From NCBI GenBank assembly GCA_950295325.1, contig OX485808.1:9986501-10050500 (forward strand): a stretch of DNA of 64,000 bases, given 5' to 3'. Position numbers and translations under genes: made by a program. The stretch comes from Polytrichum commune. Its lineage: Eukaryota > Streptophyta > Polytrichopsida > Polytrichales > Polytrichaceae. This document shows, in pieces, positions 13,236-26,500 of the stretch (its first letter is position 1; every line of letters begins with the position of its first letter). The notes below the pieces were generated by a model. That model was not told where the DNA came from, ran no database searches, and saw nothing but the letters and a program-made list of their open reading frames with translations.

Positions 13236-14411
13236 TATCCATCTAAGGCGTGCCTACTTTATAAATGCCAACTCCCCTTTGAAGCAAGCATGAATGAAGG
13301 GCCTATTTGCCTGCGAGCTCCTACTCCCTTTCGGGGGTGGGCTCTATGCAAGGTAACCAAAATTTTAGTGTGGGGGCAAGACCCTATGACGATGTGAATT
13401 CATAATGGGTTTATTAGGTTGGTCGTTGTAGTCATCCCACGGAGGCATGGGTTGGTGGGTGAGGTTAAGAGAGGACTTTGGTGGAGGTCCGAATTTGAAC
13501 CTAGCTAGACCATGTTGTTAATAAGAAGGAGCAAGCCCTTGTCATGAGCTTATAGAGTGGGAAGACTCACATGCGACCAAAGAGTCTTTGCAAAAATAGA
13601 AAAGTATTTTCATGTATTTATGGGTTTTTGTTGTGTGAGTTGGGTCCGGCGGTGGTGATGGGAAGTAGTTTTGGTGGTTTCGAGTTGTCTTATGTTCATG
13701 ATTAAGGCGAAGAGAGAGTTCAAGGTTGTAGTTTGGGGTACATTTGTAGGAGTTTGGATTTTGACAGTGGTCAATATTAGTAGATGAAATCAAAGAATGC
13801 AAAATAAAAAAAATTGTTATGTTCATTTTGAATTGTATAGTAACCTACCTTATGGTATAGGGTTTCAATGGGATGGTATCATGTATGGTTGTCCATTTGT
13901 TGATATTGAGCCTCTTTTACATCGATTTGAGATTAGAATGTAGTTTGTAGATTACGTGAGTGGAATCACACTACACTATAATATTTGGTATGTCACAAGA
14001 CAATTTTTTTTAAACATCATGTATGTCCAAATTACAATAGAGTTTGAAGATTAATTTGTATGGCCCAAAATATAGTATACCAGTTCTATATATATATATA
14101 TAGTCCAAAACATAGAAGATGAATTTATGATTGATAATGCATCAAAAGAAAATGGAGAAATGAAACACACGGGGTCTTTGGTTTTGCATCTAGAATCTTC
14201 ACTTGGTGTTCTCAATATGTTTTCACACTTCATTGTTTGGTAAATGATTCTTCCAAAGTGGTTGTGAATGTAAAGCAACAAGCATTTTCATGTGTTTATT
14301 TGGTACTTAATTATCAATGAGACATATAATCAATGAAATCCACCCAATAAGCTTCCTCACATTTTTTAAACTTTAAGGTCGAGTTACAACATTTGAGAGT
14401 GATTTGTCTCA

Positions 14412-14735
14412 TGAGGAGGTTGTGGGTTCTATTCCCCATGCCGGCGTGGTGCTCACCACCTTAGTCCACCCAACTATGGTGGGGGGTCCTTGGACCTTGT
14501 TATATGGGTACCTCAAAGCCCATTGGGGGGATTCCATGTCCGGTATCCTCAAGGCACTAGTGGCTAGCTAGGAACTAGTATAGTGTGTCACTATAGTGTC
14601 TACTCTCGAAAGGGGGGAGTAGATCCTTACTTCCATACCTTTGTCCTGTGGGCATCGGATTGGGGGTGGATCGAACAGACACTTAATTCACGTCGGTCTC
14701 CTCCGGAGACCGAAGTTTATATTTAATTTTTTTTT
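14412..14735 (+). mobile_element. SINE-like retroposon with 11-bp target-site duplication
   Basis: A perfect direct repeat GATTTGTCTCA flanks it (14401-14411 and 14736-14746). It carries a Pol III B-box-like GGTTCTATTCC (14425-14435) near its 5' end and ends in a T-rich tail after CGAAGTTTATATTTAA. These are marks of a tRNA-derived SINE that inserted by target-primed reverse transcription. The A box is not found, so the copy may be 5' truncated. Confidence 0.65.
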
Positions 14736-15832
14736 GATTTGTCTCACAATTCATTAAGGGCACCCCTTTATTATAGCACAAAACATGAAGAGCCTATGTT
14801 CTTCCTAAGTTTAGCTTCCATGGACCTTAACGCATTATTGTTTTATTGCTAGTTCCTTGAGCATTCTCCATTTACATTGTGGTTTATTCATATTCAATTC
14901 TCAATCCTAATGCTTTCTTCCATAACTTTTGCTCATTTTCCTTTTGTTGCATATTGCATCATTATTATTACACTTATTGTGGGCGTTCTATTATTACAAT
15001 GCACCCCTTGGTAAATATTTTTAGGAAAGAAAAATTTGCATACAACACGTCATCAACACACCCCCTGGATAAATATTTAGAGAAGAAACATCCACATACA
15101 AACACATCATCAACATTAAGTACTTTGTCATAAAAAGCTTCGGGTAACAAGTAAGACAAAAGTCATTATCACCAACAACAAGCCTTGACACACTGCTTAT
15201 TTGTTGCTTGCAATTTAAATTTCTTTAGAATGGATCACTACAATAAACATTCCAACCATTACATATGAAAACAATGCACAAAGGAAATCAAGCGTAGTGG
15301 GAATCCGTGAGATTCAAAATTAGTTGGGGGGTGGTAAGTTGAATACTATTCACTTAGGAAGGCGGTTGTTTAAGAAGAAAAAATTGAGATTCATTTCAAA
15401 TTTTGTGAGAAGAAAAAAAATCAAATGAAGGGCACAACAAGGGTGCAAGAGATGATGGAGCATTTGGAGAAAAAGAAAAAGGAAAAACCCCATGAACAAA
15501 TTAATCTATGGACAACCAATGTAGAACACAACAATAAATATTAAAAAGCTTAAAAAAGGTGTGTGAACATAAAATGGACAATCGCTAATTGTAAAGTAGT
15601 TAAAATTGTCTGCAATGTAGTATGTTTGTTCCTTATGGAAAGAAATTTTAAGATGGTCATGTATTGGTAATTGTTTGAAAGAACATATGTTTTAGGCTCA
15701 CATATCTACCTAAGTAATTGGCTCCACCACAATAGATAACAAGTTGTGATTGCAATCATCATGTCATGAATCTTAATTAACTATAGTTGTTCTTTGAATA
15801 TGCTCAATTGTAAAAGACTAGTCAAATGGTCA

Positions 15833-15853
15833 TATATATATATATATATATAT
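15833..15853. repeat. AT dinucleotide microsatellite
   Basis: A run of about ten AT units in AT-rich spacer. A shorter TA run lies at 14088-14102. Confidence 0.8.
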
Positions 15854-17830
15854 GTTATGTCACCATTTCCAATCCTCTTGATACAATACTACACAATTTG
15901 GTTTTCCAATAGATCATTAACCAACGCATCTGGTAGAGCCTCATGTATAGATGAATAATTTAAGCACATGTTGCTTGTTAGATGGTTTGTAGGCATACCC
16001 AAAACCATTGCTATGTACCATTTGCATGATATTTGAAGTCCCCACCGGTTTGACTTTGTCGTCCCATAGCACTTTTGTACAAACTATGGTTGAATGATTG
16101 ATTCAATTCCAAAATCCCCTATTGACAAATAGAATATTTTATTTGATTCCTTTTTCACAACAATTCAATTTTTGACAAAAATAAAAATAAAAATCCTAGA
16201 TATTATTATGAATGTTGAAAACCCCCATGATACTTGTTATTTCACACAAAGTTGGTTGAGGTTTAGTGTACAGTTGGTTTTGTGTATACGTATCTTATAT
16301 TGTGATAATTGACCATTTACAATTAAAAATCATAAACCAACCAAGTTTGGCTTAAATGTGCAATATTTTCTTGTTAGGTTTCACTCACTTGTCATTGGTG
16401 GACAAATTACAATTGAGTTGTGTACCACCTAATATTATGATTGAACAATGTCATGGGCAACTGTGTGGTTATCCATCAATAGTATGTCACAAAATATAAT
16501 CAAATTCTCATTCATGTCCCATGGATGATGCACATTCATCCATGCGACACATTTTCATACAAATTAAATATGGAGCATGCGGATGATGGCAAGCTTCAAA
16601 TCATATTATTGACTAAATGCATTTGAAACTAACACTTTAACCCTTAACTTCCTGGAGCGTATTATGATTTCATTAGATCACCTAAAAAGTAAGTTATTTA
16701 GAACTCAATTTAAATGCTACCTAAAAAAAAAGTTGTTGCTAATAATGTTAAGATCATAGTATGAATACGATAACAACATATATTGAATACGGTCTTCCGG
16801 TATGTTCCAAATGTTGCGGATGGGAGAAAGTCATAATACTAGTACAATATACATGTGCCCTTGATGTCAAACCTTCATGGCAAAGTGGACTTCTTCATTT
16901 GAGACAAACATGTGCAATGAGGAAAAATTCAACATTGAACCAATAAGTCGCCCTTTTTTTTCCCATTTGATTGCTTGAATGTTGAATCCTCTCCTTATCA
17001 CCACTACATCAATTATAGATTTCTTTTCTTTTCTTTTTCTCCAGTTATGACTTAGGCTTCAGTGCCTCTTCAAAATAATGGTCATCGTGATTCAATGTCT
17101 ATGACGAGAGACATTCCTATGCTCTCTACTAGGTCCACCTTGGATCATTACAAGCAATATGAGTCCTCGGCAACCCTTCGACTTGTGTCACAAGAAACTT
17201 GTCCTACGTCGTTGGAAAGTATGAACATCTATCACAGTGATAGATTTGCATTGTTCTTTCACCAACGTAAGATGATGGCTTAGGAGTCATATGTTGATAC
17301 TGGTGGAATCGATCTAACTTATTTTATGTGTGGATGTGTGGAATTAGGTTACCTTTGCAAGTAGGTCACCTCTTTACTCTTGCAGATTATCTTGGGTCAA
17401 AATCATACCGTATAAAATTATAACTTTGTTTATTGATCTATGTAGCAACCACAATAAGAAACAATGGCAATGTTTTGCTTTTGTGGTAGAAAATAATGAA
17501 ATAGTGTGGAATGTTGATAAATTAACGTGATAGGGCAACCTAATTGCACATATCCATGTGGATTATTATGCATGTATTCAACTTATTATGGCATCAAAAT
17601 TGATGTGCCGTATTGAGTAGAGTGGCCTGAGTCCATGACTTCTCATGTAACAACACGTGTCCACGTCACCCAATGATTGCAATATCATTTTTGTGGGCTA
17701 AGAATGAATATTAGTGTGGGCCACACTAAATTAGATGTATAGTATAACCAATTGAAGTATCATGTAGCAATTGAAGATGCCAACTCTTTTCCTAATTGTA
17801 AATGGGTATTTGAATGTTTGTAAGCCACTC

Positions 17831-18229
17831 CACCGATTATCCCAATTAGCGAGGGAGGAATAATAGTGTGTGTAGGAAATTAGTGAAGGTGATACTAAAA
17901 TTCTTTACACTATGAAATTAACATCACCAAAAGATCCACAAGCATTGTTCATCCTAACACTATCCACTGAAAATACTATTCATAGCAACATTCACTGAAA
18001 GCACCCGCACTAATCCACTGACAAGCATGTGTTTTTTTATAATATTTTTATCACTCTACAAGCACCTAAGAGCATGCACTAATTTTCTTGAAATGTATAA
18101 AAGGTGAGCATGTATTCATAAATTTAGTATCACTCAATAAATTTTTTTGCCCTCATTAATTTTGAGTCTTGACACAATTATGCATGTTTCATGAATTAAT
18201 ACGACACTCACTAATTGGGATAGTTGGTG
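17831..18229 (+). mobile_element. Terminal-inverted-repeat element (MITE), copy 1 of an inverted pair
   Basis: A 399-bp unit beginning CACCGATTATCCCAATTAG and ending with CTAATTGGGATAGTTGGTG, so its own ends are inverted repeats. It contains blocks found inverted in 19232-19639, such as GTGAAGGTGATACTAAAATT and CATTCATAAATTTAGTATCA-like sequence. No ORF. Confidence 0.72.
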
Positions 18230-19231
18230 TAGTCTATGCATACCTTATCCAAGGTTTATAATTTAGGGGTACGTGTGTGTAGGAAAGCAAACATTTCAAC
18301 TTTGTGGTTGTTGGTTTGAAATGATCCTTTTGCTATGATATATACTATTAGCACAATCTCCTCTTTCACCAAGGTAGATGAGGCTAATTTAGTTAACTTC
18401 CTTAATTGATCACCTATTTAAGTGGTATAGTCATTGTAATTCGGTGGGTTAGTAATACATGATGATTTTGCCGCCGCCTTGATGATATTTGGGTTAATCA
18501 CCTTTGCAAAAACCGGACTACATCCACTATCCTCCACAATCAGGAAGGCTATCCACCGAGCTATGACGTGCTTGATTTTTGTGCATGATAGACAAATTAA
18601 GAGGCAACAACTTGGGCAAATTAGGAGGCGGCATGTGGTTGTGAGGTGTTGACTAACTTGTATTGTGGGTATTCTATAAAGAAAAGCCAATTTGGCAACA
18701 TTTATCTTACATGTGACCACTTTAGAGACATGGCACGACCAATTGGCATTAAACTTGGTTTCATGGGCAAATGACCCATGTAGAATCTGCTAATGAATTT
18801 GTCCATTTACACAACACTAGACGATAAAAGACTCCCCCCCCCATTAACACCAAATTAGGAAGCAAAGATCTTTGATTCCAAAGCCTAGATCAACACCTTC
18901 CTCAACTCTGACTTCAAACTCTTTGGTCTCGATTCATAATTGCTAACTTGCTCAAGCTTCTAATGCTCGAATCCATTGGTTGGATGATTCCACACAACTA
19001 GAGGTGTCCACATTAACCTCATTTGCCTTACCAACATTTGAGTCCTAGGCATTCGTCTATGCTGATGGAAAGACTACGCAAATCTATCATTGTGGTAAAT
19101 TTGCATATTTTCCAATGTCATAAGACAAGTTTTCAATGACACATGTCGATTGCCCATGACTCATATTACTTGTAGTGTTTGTAGGAAAAAATGGCTAAGT
19201 CATCCCATAGTAAGGTCCAATACAAATACTA

Positions 19232-19639
19232 CATTAATTCTCTCAATTAGTGAGTGTGGTAGTGATTCTCGAAACATGCACTATTTTGCCAAGTCTCAAA
19301 ATTAGTGAGGGTTGTGATTGTTATTGAGTCATACTAAATTCATGAGAACATGCTCATTTACCAAACATTTCAAGAAAATTAATGCGTGCTCTAAGGTGCT
19401 TGTAGCGTGATTAAAAAAATTATATGCAAACACATACTTGTCAGTGGATAGTGCCAAGATGAATAGTGCTGGTATTGTCAACGAATATTGCTTTTATTTT
19501 CAACAAATAATGCTAGGATGAACAATGCTTCCTACTCTTTCGGGGGCATTGATTTCATAGCGTAAAGAAATTTAGTATCACCTTCACTAATTTCCCACAC
19601 GCACTATTAGCCCTCCCTCACTAATTGGGATAATCAGTG
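19232..19639 (-). mobile_element. Terminal-inverted-repeat element (MITE), copy 2, inverted
   Basis: A 408-bp unit in opposite orientation to 17831-18229. It ends CTCACTAATTGGGATAATCAGTG and holds TTTAGTATCACCTTCACTAA, the complement of the copy 1 end. Its left terminus (CATTAATTCTCTCAATTAG) is more decayed. Confidence 0.72.
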
Positions 19640-20189
19640 TACCAAAAAGTGGGTCTCCAACGACCAGAAAACTAATTAACTGAGCTGATCAACTGTGAGC
19701 ATGCCTCGAGCCTCAAAAACAATAATTGTTCATGCTCATCCTGAGGGCATTGCAGGATCGTGTCAATTGATGCCTGATGATTAATGAAATCTCTACTCTG
19801 TGGCATACATCATACTCACGTGTGCCACAAAATACAACAAAATGCAACAAAATACCGGCCATGTGCAATTGTTTGCCTTTTGGGTGAATTGCTGTAACAA
19901 CACAAGTTGAGACTTTTAACATTGGATACAAATGCTGCTCACTCAATATATACAGACTAAAGCTAAGTCATTTTCAACAGAATCATCATCAAACCTTATT
20001 ACTAGATCACCACGCCCGGGCCATGGCTAAGTTGTTGTTTTGCAAATTCAATCTCATGTTCCTCTTCAATGTATTGTAATTTACAGAACAAATTCAGGTG
20101 CTGACCACATCCTGAGAAAGAGAAACATCCTGAAAGAAATTATAAACCTGCCTGCCTCTCTTTCTTTCTTGTTCGCAGCTGCCTTGGCC

Positions 20190-20195
20190 TTTATT
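20190..20195 (-). promoter_or_regulatory. Possible poly(A) signal of the dynein gene
   Basis: The minus strand reads AATAAA here, about 320 bases past the dynein stop codon. It is the nearest canonical hexamer I noticed downstream. A single hexamer in AT-rich DNA is weak evidence. Confidence 0.3.
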
Positions 20196-20515
20196 GCAGG
20201 CTAATCTTGTTGCCGATGACTGTCCTACCTGAATTCGATCTTACTATGTACACCAAAACTGATGCATCTGAAGCATGGTCAGAAACCTCTTCAAAGAATT
20301 TCGCTGGAAGGTTAGCCAGGCGGTTTAATCTCGTGGACCATCCGCCTGGAGGTGAATCAACTTGTCTCCCAGTCTGTTTGAGAAAGTGATGAAGTGATTA
20401 AAATGGCGGACTTGATTCGCTGTTGTGAGGAGCTCGTGCTTGCCACCCCTGATCTGTGTGCGCGCATGAATTACGGTTTTATGGACACTGAAATTAACGT
20501 GGAGGATTGATTCTA

Positions 20516-23500
20516 TCAATCACTCAGGGAAAGGAGCATAGCAACGCCACGACGGGTCCAATGATCTGGATCAATAGCAGTGGGCATCTCTACATTGAAG
20601 ACGAAGTTGGACGAGTGACCGGTCGTTGCAAGCACGCCCCGACGCTCCGTTGTTCGATAGAGTGGGCACATGTAGCACACGTGCACTCTCTTCTTTGACA
20701 TTTCTGTTGGGAGCAGCCAGAGCTTTGGTGCATCTGAATGCAATACCTGCAGCATCAATCACATTCACCTTATGTGATTCATACCAGTGATCGGGGAGAT
20801 TTTTGGGCATATTCGGTTGAGATCCGAGTGTTTGCAAGTCCAACACCGGTTACATGTTGACATGCTTCGGTTTTCCTTTATTAAATCCGGATATATTCTA
20901 TAAATTCCTCTAAAATGATTGGTAATTTTCCTGCAGTCTTGATGAACTTCAACCGGTTATTTTTCAAACTCAACCGGTTCATTTGTAACTAACTGCCGGT
21001 TCTCCCTAATCATTGATTTGTACAAGTGGGCTTAATTTGGTTACGTATCTTCATTGGACACCTATATTTGAGTGGGGTGTGGTTAGATGTGGATCTTAGT
21101 CTAGGCACTGGAAGACATGTGTTTAAAAGAGATTGGATGGTAACCACTCTAGGTTCAATAGTGGGTGTGGGGGGTTTGGGGACCTGTATGACCATTCAAT
21201 GAGAAAGAGATTCTTCATTTTGGGCAGATTCCTTATATCTTCACCAACAATCACTAAAGAATTATTCTTAGAATAAATTTTTTGGGATTTTTGGAGCCAA
21301 GTTGCATGCTCTTCCCCAACACAAAGCCTAGATGTTATCCAAATCTTAATTGCCCACCAATTATTCGAGAGAGGCAACCCCCCAAAAACCTTACCAACAC
21401 TCAAAAATCGAGTGAGGGAGGATTTCAGAGGGTTGGTTTTCGATGGCCAATGGGGATTTATGGTCTATAAGGACTTATTGGGCGGGATGAGCATGTGACA
21501 ATGCCTCAAACAAATTTTGAAAAATGATTGTTAAGAGAATCATTTCATCATGACCATAGGAGTTTCACTAAAATGAATTTTGGTGGGTAGGCTTCATGAA
21601 TGGCGATAGGCAATGATGAGGTGCGAACAAATGAGAGCTTGCCACTTGACTATGCTTCGCAATCATGCATGCAAACAAGGACCTTAATTCTTGGTACATA
21701 ATTTTAAAGAAGCTAGGACAAAAAGGGAACATCCTTACAAGGCTTGATAACAAATTGAGTAACCCCCTTTGGAGAAGCATGTTATGGCTGGTAGCTACTG
21801 TCCCCTGGGTAGGTTCGGCCAAGAGGTTGAGAGCTTGGCCCATGCATGCTGCCGAAGCTATAGGTCTCAATGGGTATCCTCAAAGGAGTTAGTACGGGCC
21901 AACATAAACGATGTTATGGAGATGTCGAGCTATCGATACTAGGAGCAAATCTCATCTACACCGCTTGTTCAAACTAGTATCGAACTACCATCGAAAGTTA
22001 AGTCGGTTGAACTTGTGCAGCCAGTTTTGACGAACGAGGTGAACACGTTTGATCACTGTAGGTTTAGACATGTGGACATGGGACTCCTTGGTTACATGAT
22101 ATAATCCCCCGCGCTCTCAATCAACCAAAAGCTGCCACGATGGCCGAACATTGCCAGAAAGCGGTGGAAGTTTAGGTTTAGGGTGTAGGGTTCAAACCTT
22201 TTCAAAGGATTCAACAATGACCATGTCTCCGTTGTCCCAGCGAGCCCCCTCGATGGACATACCGGCCACGTACACCCCATCCTCTGGCTTCTTGCTGAAA
22301 TCCCACTCCTTCTTGAGAGTGATGAACTCGAAGCACACCGTGTCGATGGGTATTCTATACTTCCTTGCAAAGTTTTGCAGCACACCGGTGAGGAACGCGT
22401 GGGTGAAGAAGAACCCACTAATCCAGAACTCGATGGGCGGGCCATTGTCCATCCAATTTTGGAGCATGTTGAGCCGGTCTACAAGATCATTGAAGTAGCT
22501 GTTGAGGGGTTTCATGGTGGGATAGCTGAAAGGAGCCCACAGAACTGGCATTTTCTGATTGAAAAAATTGATGGAGAGTGTCTCAATGTTGCCTGACATG
22601 ACCACGAGTCCCTTCAAGGTTTTCGAGAGTGTTGCCAAGCTCGACCGAATCACCTGTACACACGACCCATCATGTGTCCAGGTTTAGAGCTTACAAATGA
22701 CTCCAATCATGTGCTAGAATGCATACATTCAGGGCAAGAGGTGGAGGCTACATTGAAGCGCTTGAGGCCTTATGATCATAGAAATCTAAAATCTCTCATT
22801 AGTGGAGACTGAGACCACCCACTTCACTTTATACTAGAGCTTGAAGGCTTCAAGGCACCAACAAAGTTTGAATGGATAAACAATTTAGTCTACAAGGAGT
22901 CTTACATGGCATGCAATGAGTAGCATTTCATGGTCAACTAGATTTTGCATTAAGTTCAACTCAAAGAGGTCGTTCTAACACAAAACCGAGAGACCATGAC
23001 ACTTCAAAAACTCACAACTCTTTATGTATTATAGTTTATTGTATCAAAGGACCCACATGAGTAAGGTGGTACCTAATGAAATAGCAATGAGTTGAGAGCC
23101 CGGTCGATTAAGTCATTACACTACACTTGAAGGAAGACCCGTGACTGCACAAATATCTACTTTCAATTCACCATGCTTACTGAGCAAGGACTAATTATTA
23201 AGGAGAATTGGAGCACATACATCTGTGAGGCGATTGAACCGAACCATCTCCTGGACAAGAACCGAGTTCATACTCTCTTCGTAGCGGACTGGGTACATGT
23301 ATCGGGCAAGATCCAAGTCGAAAGAGGGTGGCAGTCTCTCCAATTGATCAATCACAACCTCAAGTATGATTTCTTCCCTGCTACGTCCGCCTGCGGTTCT
23401 ATTTTGGGCCTGCACATAAAAGTCATGTATCAAACCTTAAAGTCTGGTAAAAGGGCAAACTTTCATGTCTTGGCCATTCCGGCAAAGTAAATTAGAGTTC

Positions 23501-26500
23501 GCCGACATAGGCAAAGCTTTTGCAAGTATCTTCAAGCATCTTGTTGGCCAAGCAATTCTGTTTGGAGTAGGGGGGGACCAAGCTTTTGTTTTCTAGTGGT
23601 TTTTGTTGACTTTGCTGGCACATAAAAGTGTGCCCTAAGTATGTTGGCATTAGCAGTCATGGAAACAACAACTGTTGTATCAGTTATCAAGCCTGTCATT
23701 CTGAAGATATACGGACAATGTAGATTTGTACTTGCATTCAACAGATTAAGCAGCTGACGATAGAGGATAACCTGGGTGCAAAGAATAGAACTCAGAAGCA
23801 GATCCACCTCTTGCTGATCCTTGGTGATATCGGCATTCTCATGCAAGCCGAACACTTCTGGCATGGCAAGCAAGGGAAACTTCTTGATGTGTTCAATGTA
23901 ATCTAGATACTCACATTCCTCAGGGACAACATAGATACCCGAGGCGGATAGCTTGTACTCGCTTTCTAATATTTCCGGTCGATATATGACTGATAAGATG
24001 CTTACAAGTGTTCTTCTGTCATGTGCATCGGTCACCCTGCCACCATAGTTACACTCTCCTGTCAAATAGACCAATGCCTGCATGGAGCAGACGAATCAGA
24101 ACATGCATCTTTGCAATGATCTCTTTGCAATGATCTCTTTGAATGGCTATATTAAACCATGGCATGCGAAATAGGAACAAAATATGATATACTTTAAAGA
24201 GGGTTAACATTAGGATCTGATATCTAGAAATCTCTAAAATCAAGCAATCCTATCAATCGAGAGAAAAATGTTGATCTAAAGAGTTTACACTAGAGTCCAG
24301 GTCCAAGGTATGAAAAACGAAGTGGCGCTAATGTGACATCAATTTCATGTCAAATCTATGCAGTCCCAACTCTGAAAAATATTCTTAGTTTGAGACACCA
24401 ATCTTTATTGCTTAGGACCGATCTTGAGTCCAAAAGTGAGGTCCATTTAAGGGTGCTTTAGACCCCAAGTTTCTCGGACCTGGACCCTACTGAAAACCCA
24501 CCCTAGGTTGTAGAGCAGTAAAGTTAGTTCAACTTAGGTATTAGAGCAAACAGAGACTGTAACAAACAGATGTGGTAAGGCTGAAGGAAACGATCTGCGA
24601 GGGCAAACCTTGAAAGGCACATTGTCCGGGAACTCGACAAGGAAGGATTGCAGTTGCCTCATGCTGATCTTTAAATCTGGGTCACTGAATTGGTAAGGAA
24701 TGTTCCAACCAAGGGGGCCAAATTTCACACGCTCCTGTACAGAAGCATGAAAGAAACAGAGTCCAAAGAGCATTTTGTGCCATGCTAGGGCTTTCTCGCC
24801 TTCGATTGCATCGAAGAACTTGGGATCATTTATTGGGTAGCTCAGGTAACTCTGACATAGATCCAGAATACACTCATCAATCTCTTTAAATGTTGACATT
24901 AATTGCATTGTGGATAACTTTTAAGGTTCTATGCATAAATGGTTCACTTCTTCAGGTGACCTGAAAGATGGTTACAAGATATATCTTAAGGAAGGGTCCT
25001 CCCATTTGCAAGGAAGAACTTAAACTGTCCTATTCTTTTCATACACTGTGATGTAGAAGATCTCATCATTAGGAGTCTGAAAGCGCATAAGAAAACTGGA
25101 CAATCTTTGTTCGCAAGCATAGTAAGGAATGCTATCATCACAATCATCAAGGGGAAAGCTTCACAACTGCTTTGTGATAACATCACTTCCACATTAGAAT
25201 TATCCTCTAACTTAACATTACTTTTTGTTGGGAGTTGGTTGTTTAACATACAAGACCTACAAGACCTTTCGTGTTTGGTAAGCTTCGGTGTATGCTTGGA
25301 GGTAGTGTGGAGGTGTGAATGAAGAACATTCTACAGTGGTACATTTAGGGTCACACTCATTTTGGCACAACAAGAGGTGCTAAAATGAATTTGGTCCTCA
25401 ATGAACCGAAATAGGTAGCTCTTCAATCAAATTTAAATACTACCTTCGAGCATGCACCACAAGTAGAAAGAAGTTAGTATCCTTATATGCAATACAACCA
25501 ATGAAAATTCATAGGGAACAAGAAGCCATCAAAAAGTCCCATTAAGTTAAAGGATAGCTTTATCAAGTGCTTGATTTATTTAATTGATGTTATTTAATTT
25601 GGTTTCTATGAGTCACCTGCATCATATTTGCACGCAAGCCTTTTGGTGATTCGTTCGTCATCTTAACTCCGCTTTGGAGGATAGCAACTGGGAACTGGTC
25701 TGAAGGATAGCTTGTAAGCCATAGCCGAAACGACACATTTGTGGTCTCAGCAGTAAAATTTTCACATATTCTTTCCAAAGAAGTCATCCAAGAAGGTGCC
25801 AGATGGCAGTTTTGTAGCACCACCCAATCTCCAGCCCTCACCCCAGCTGATATCAACACTGCCGCTTTTGGACCTTGTCCTTGGCCCAACGAGATTGTAT
25901 TCACCTGTTTAAAAGACAATGCAACATTTTGAACATGAAACCCCAGTTAAAGCTCTGCATCCATGATTAAGTGGGTTTTAGTAAGGCTCACTATACACTA
26001 GAGCTTGATGGCCTGTAACCATTGAAATTTGAAATCTCTCATTGATGGGAAAGGCTAAGACTGTCCCACTTGCCTTAACACTAGAGCTCAAGGGCCTACG
26101 TGACCAAGAAAGCTTGAATAGATGAACAAACCTACATGGAGTCCTACTCGGCATGCAATGTATAATGCATCATGATCTACCAAATTTTGCATTAAGTCCA
26201 CCTCAAAGACCTTGCGTCTAGCACAAAACCGGGAGACCAACACACTTCAAATTCTCACAACCCTTGATTTATTAATACTTGTTGTGTAAAAGGGCCCACA
26301 TGAATAGGATGGTAATGAAATAGCATTTGGTTAGGAGCCCGGTCGAGTATGCCTTTACAGTATACTTAAAGCCCATGACCACACAAAATTCAGATTCAAT
26401 TTTCCATGATATGGCCTTCGCATGAGTTTCAAGGGGTCCCGGAATTTCAAGGTCATGGCCGTTGGCCATAGTGTAAAGCAGCCCCAAATTAGTAGTTCGA

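Larger units (their letters stand above)
12398..20189. other. Spacer between CAP and the dynein gene
   Basis: About 7.8 kb with no supported gene. It holds the CAP upstream region, a family C copy, the SINE-like element, AT microsatellites and the inverted MITE pair. The 1 kb between those MITEs (18230-19231) has a minus ORF of 100 codons (18418-18720) whose RWIAFLIVEDSGCSPVFAKVINP stretch faintly recalls hAT-type transposases; too weak to call. Confidence 0.6.
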
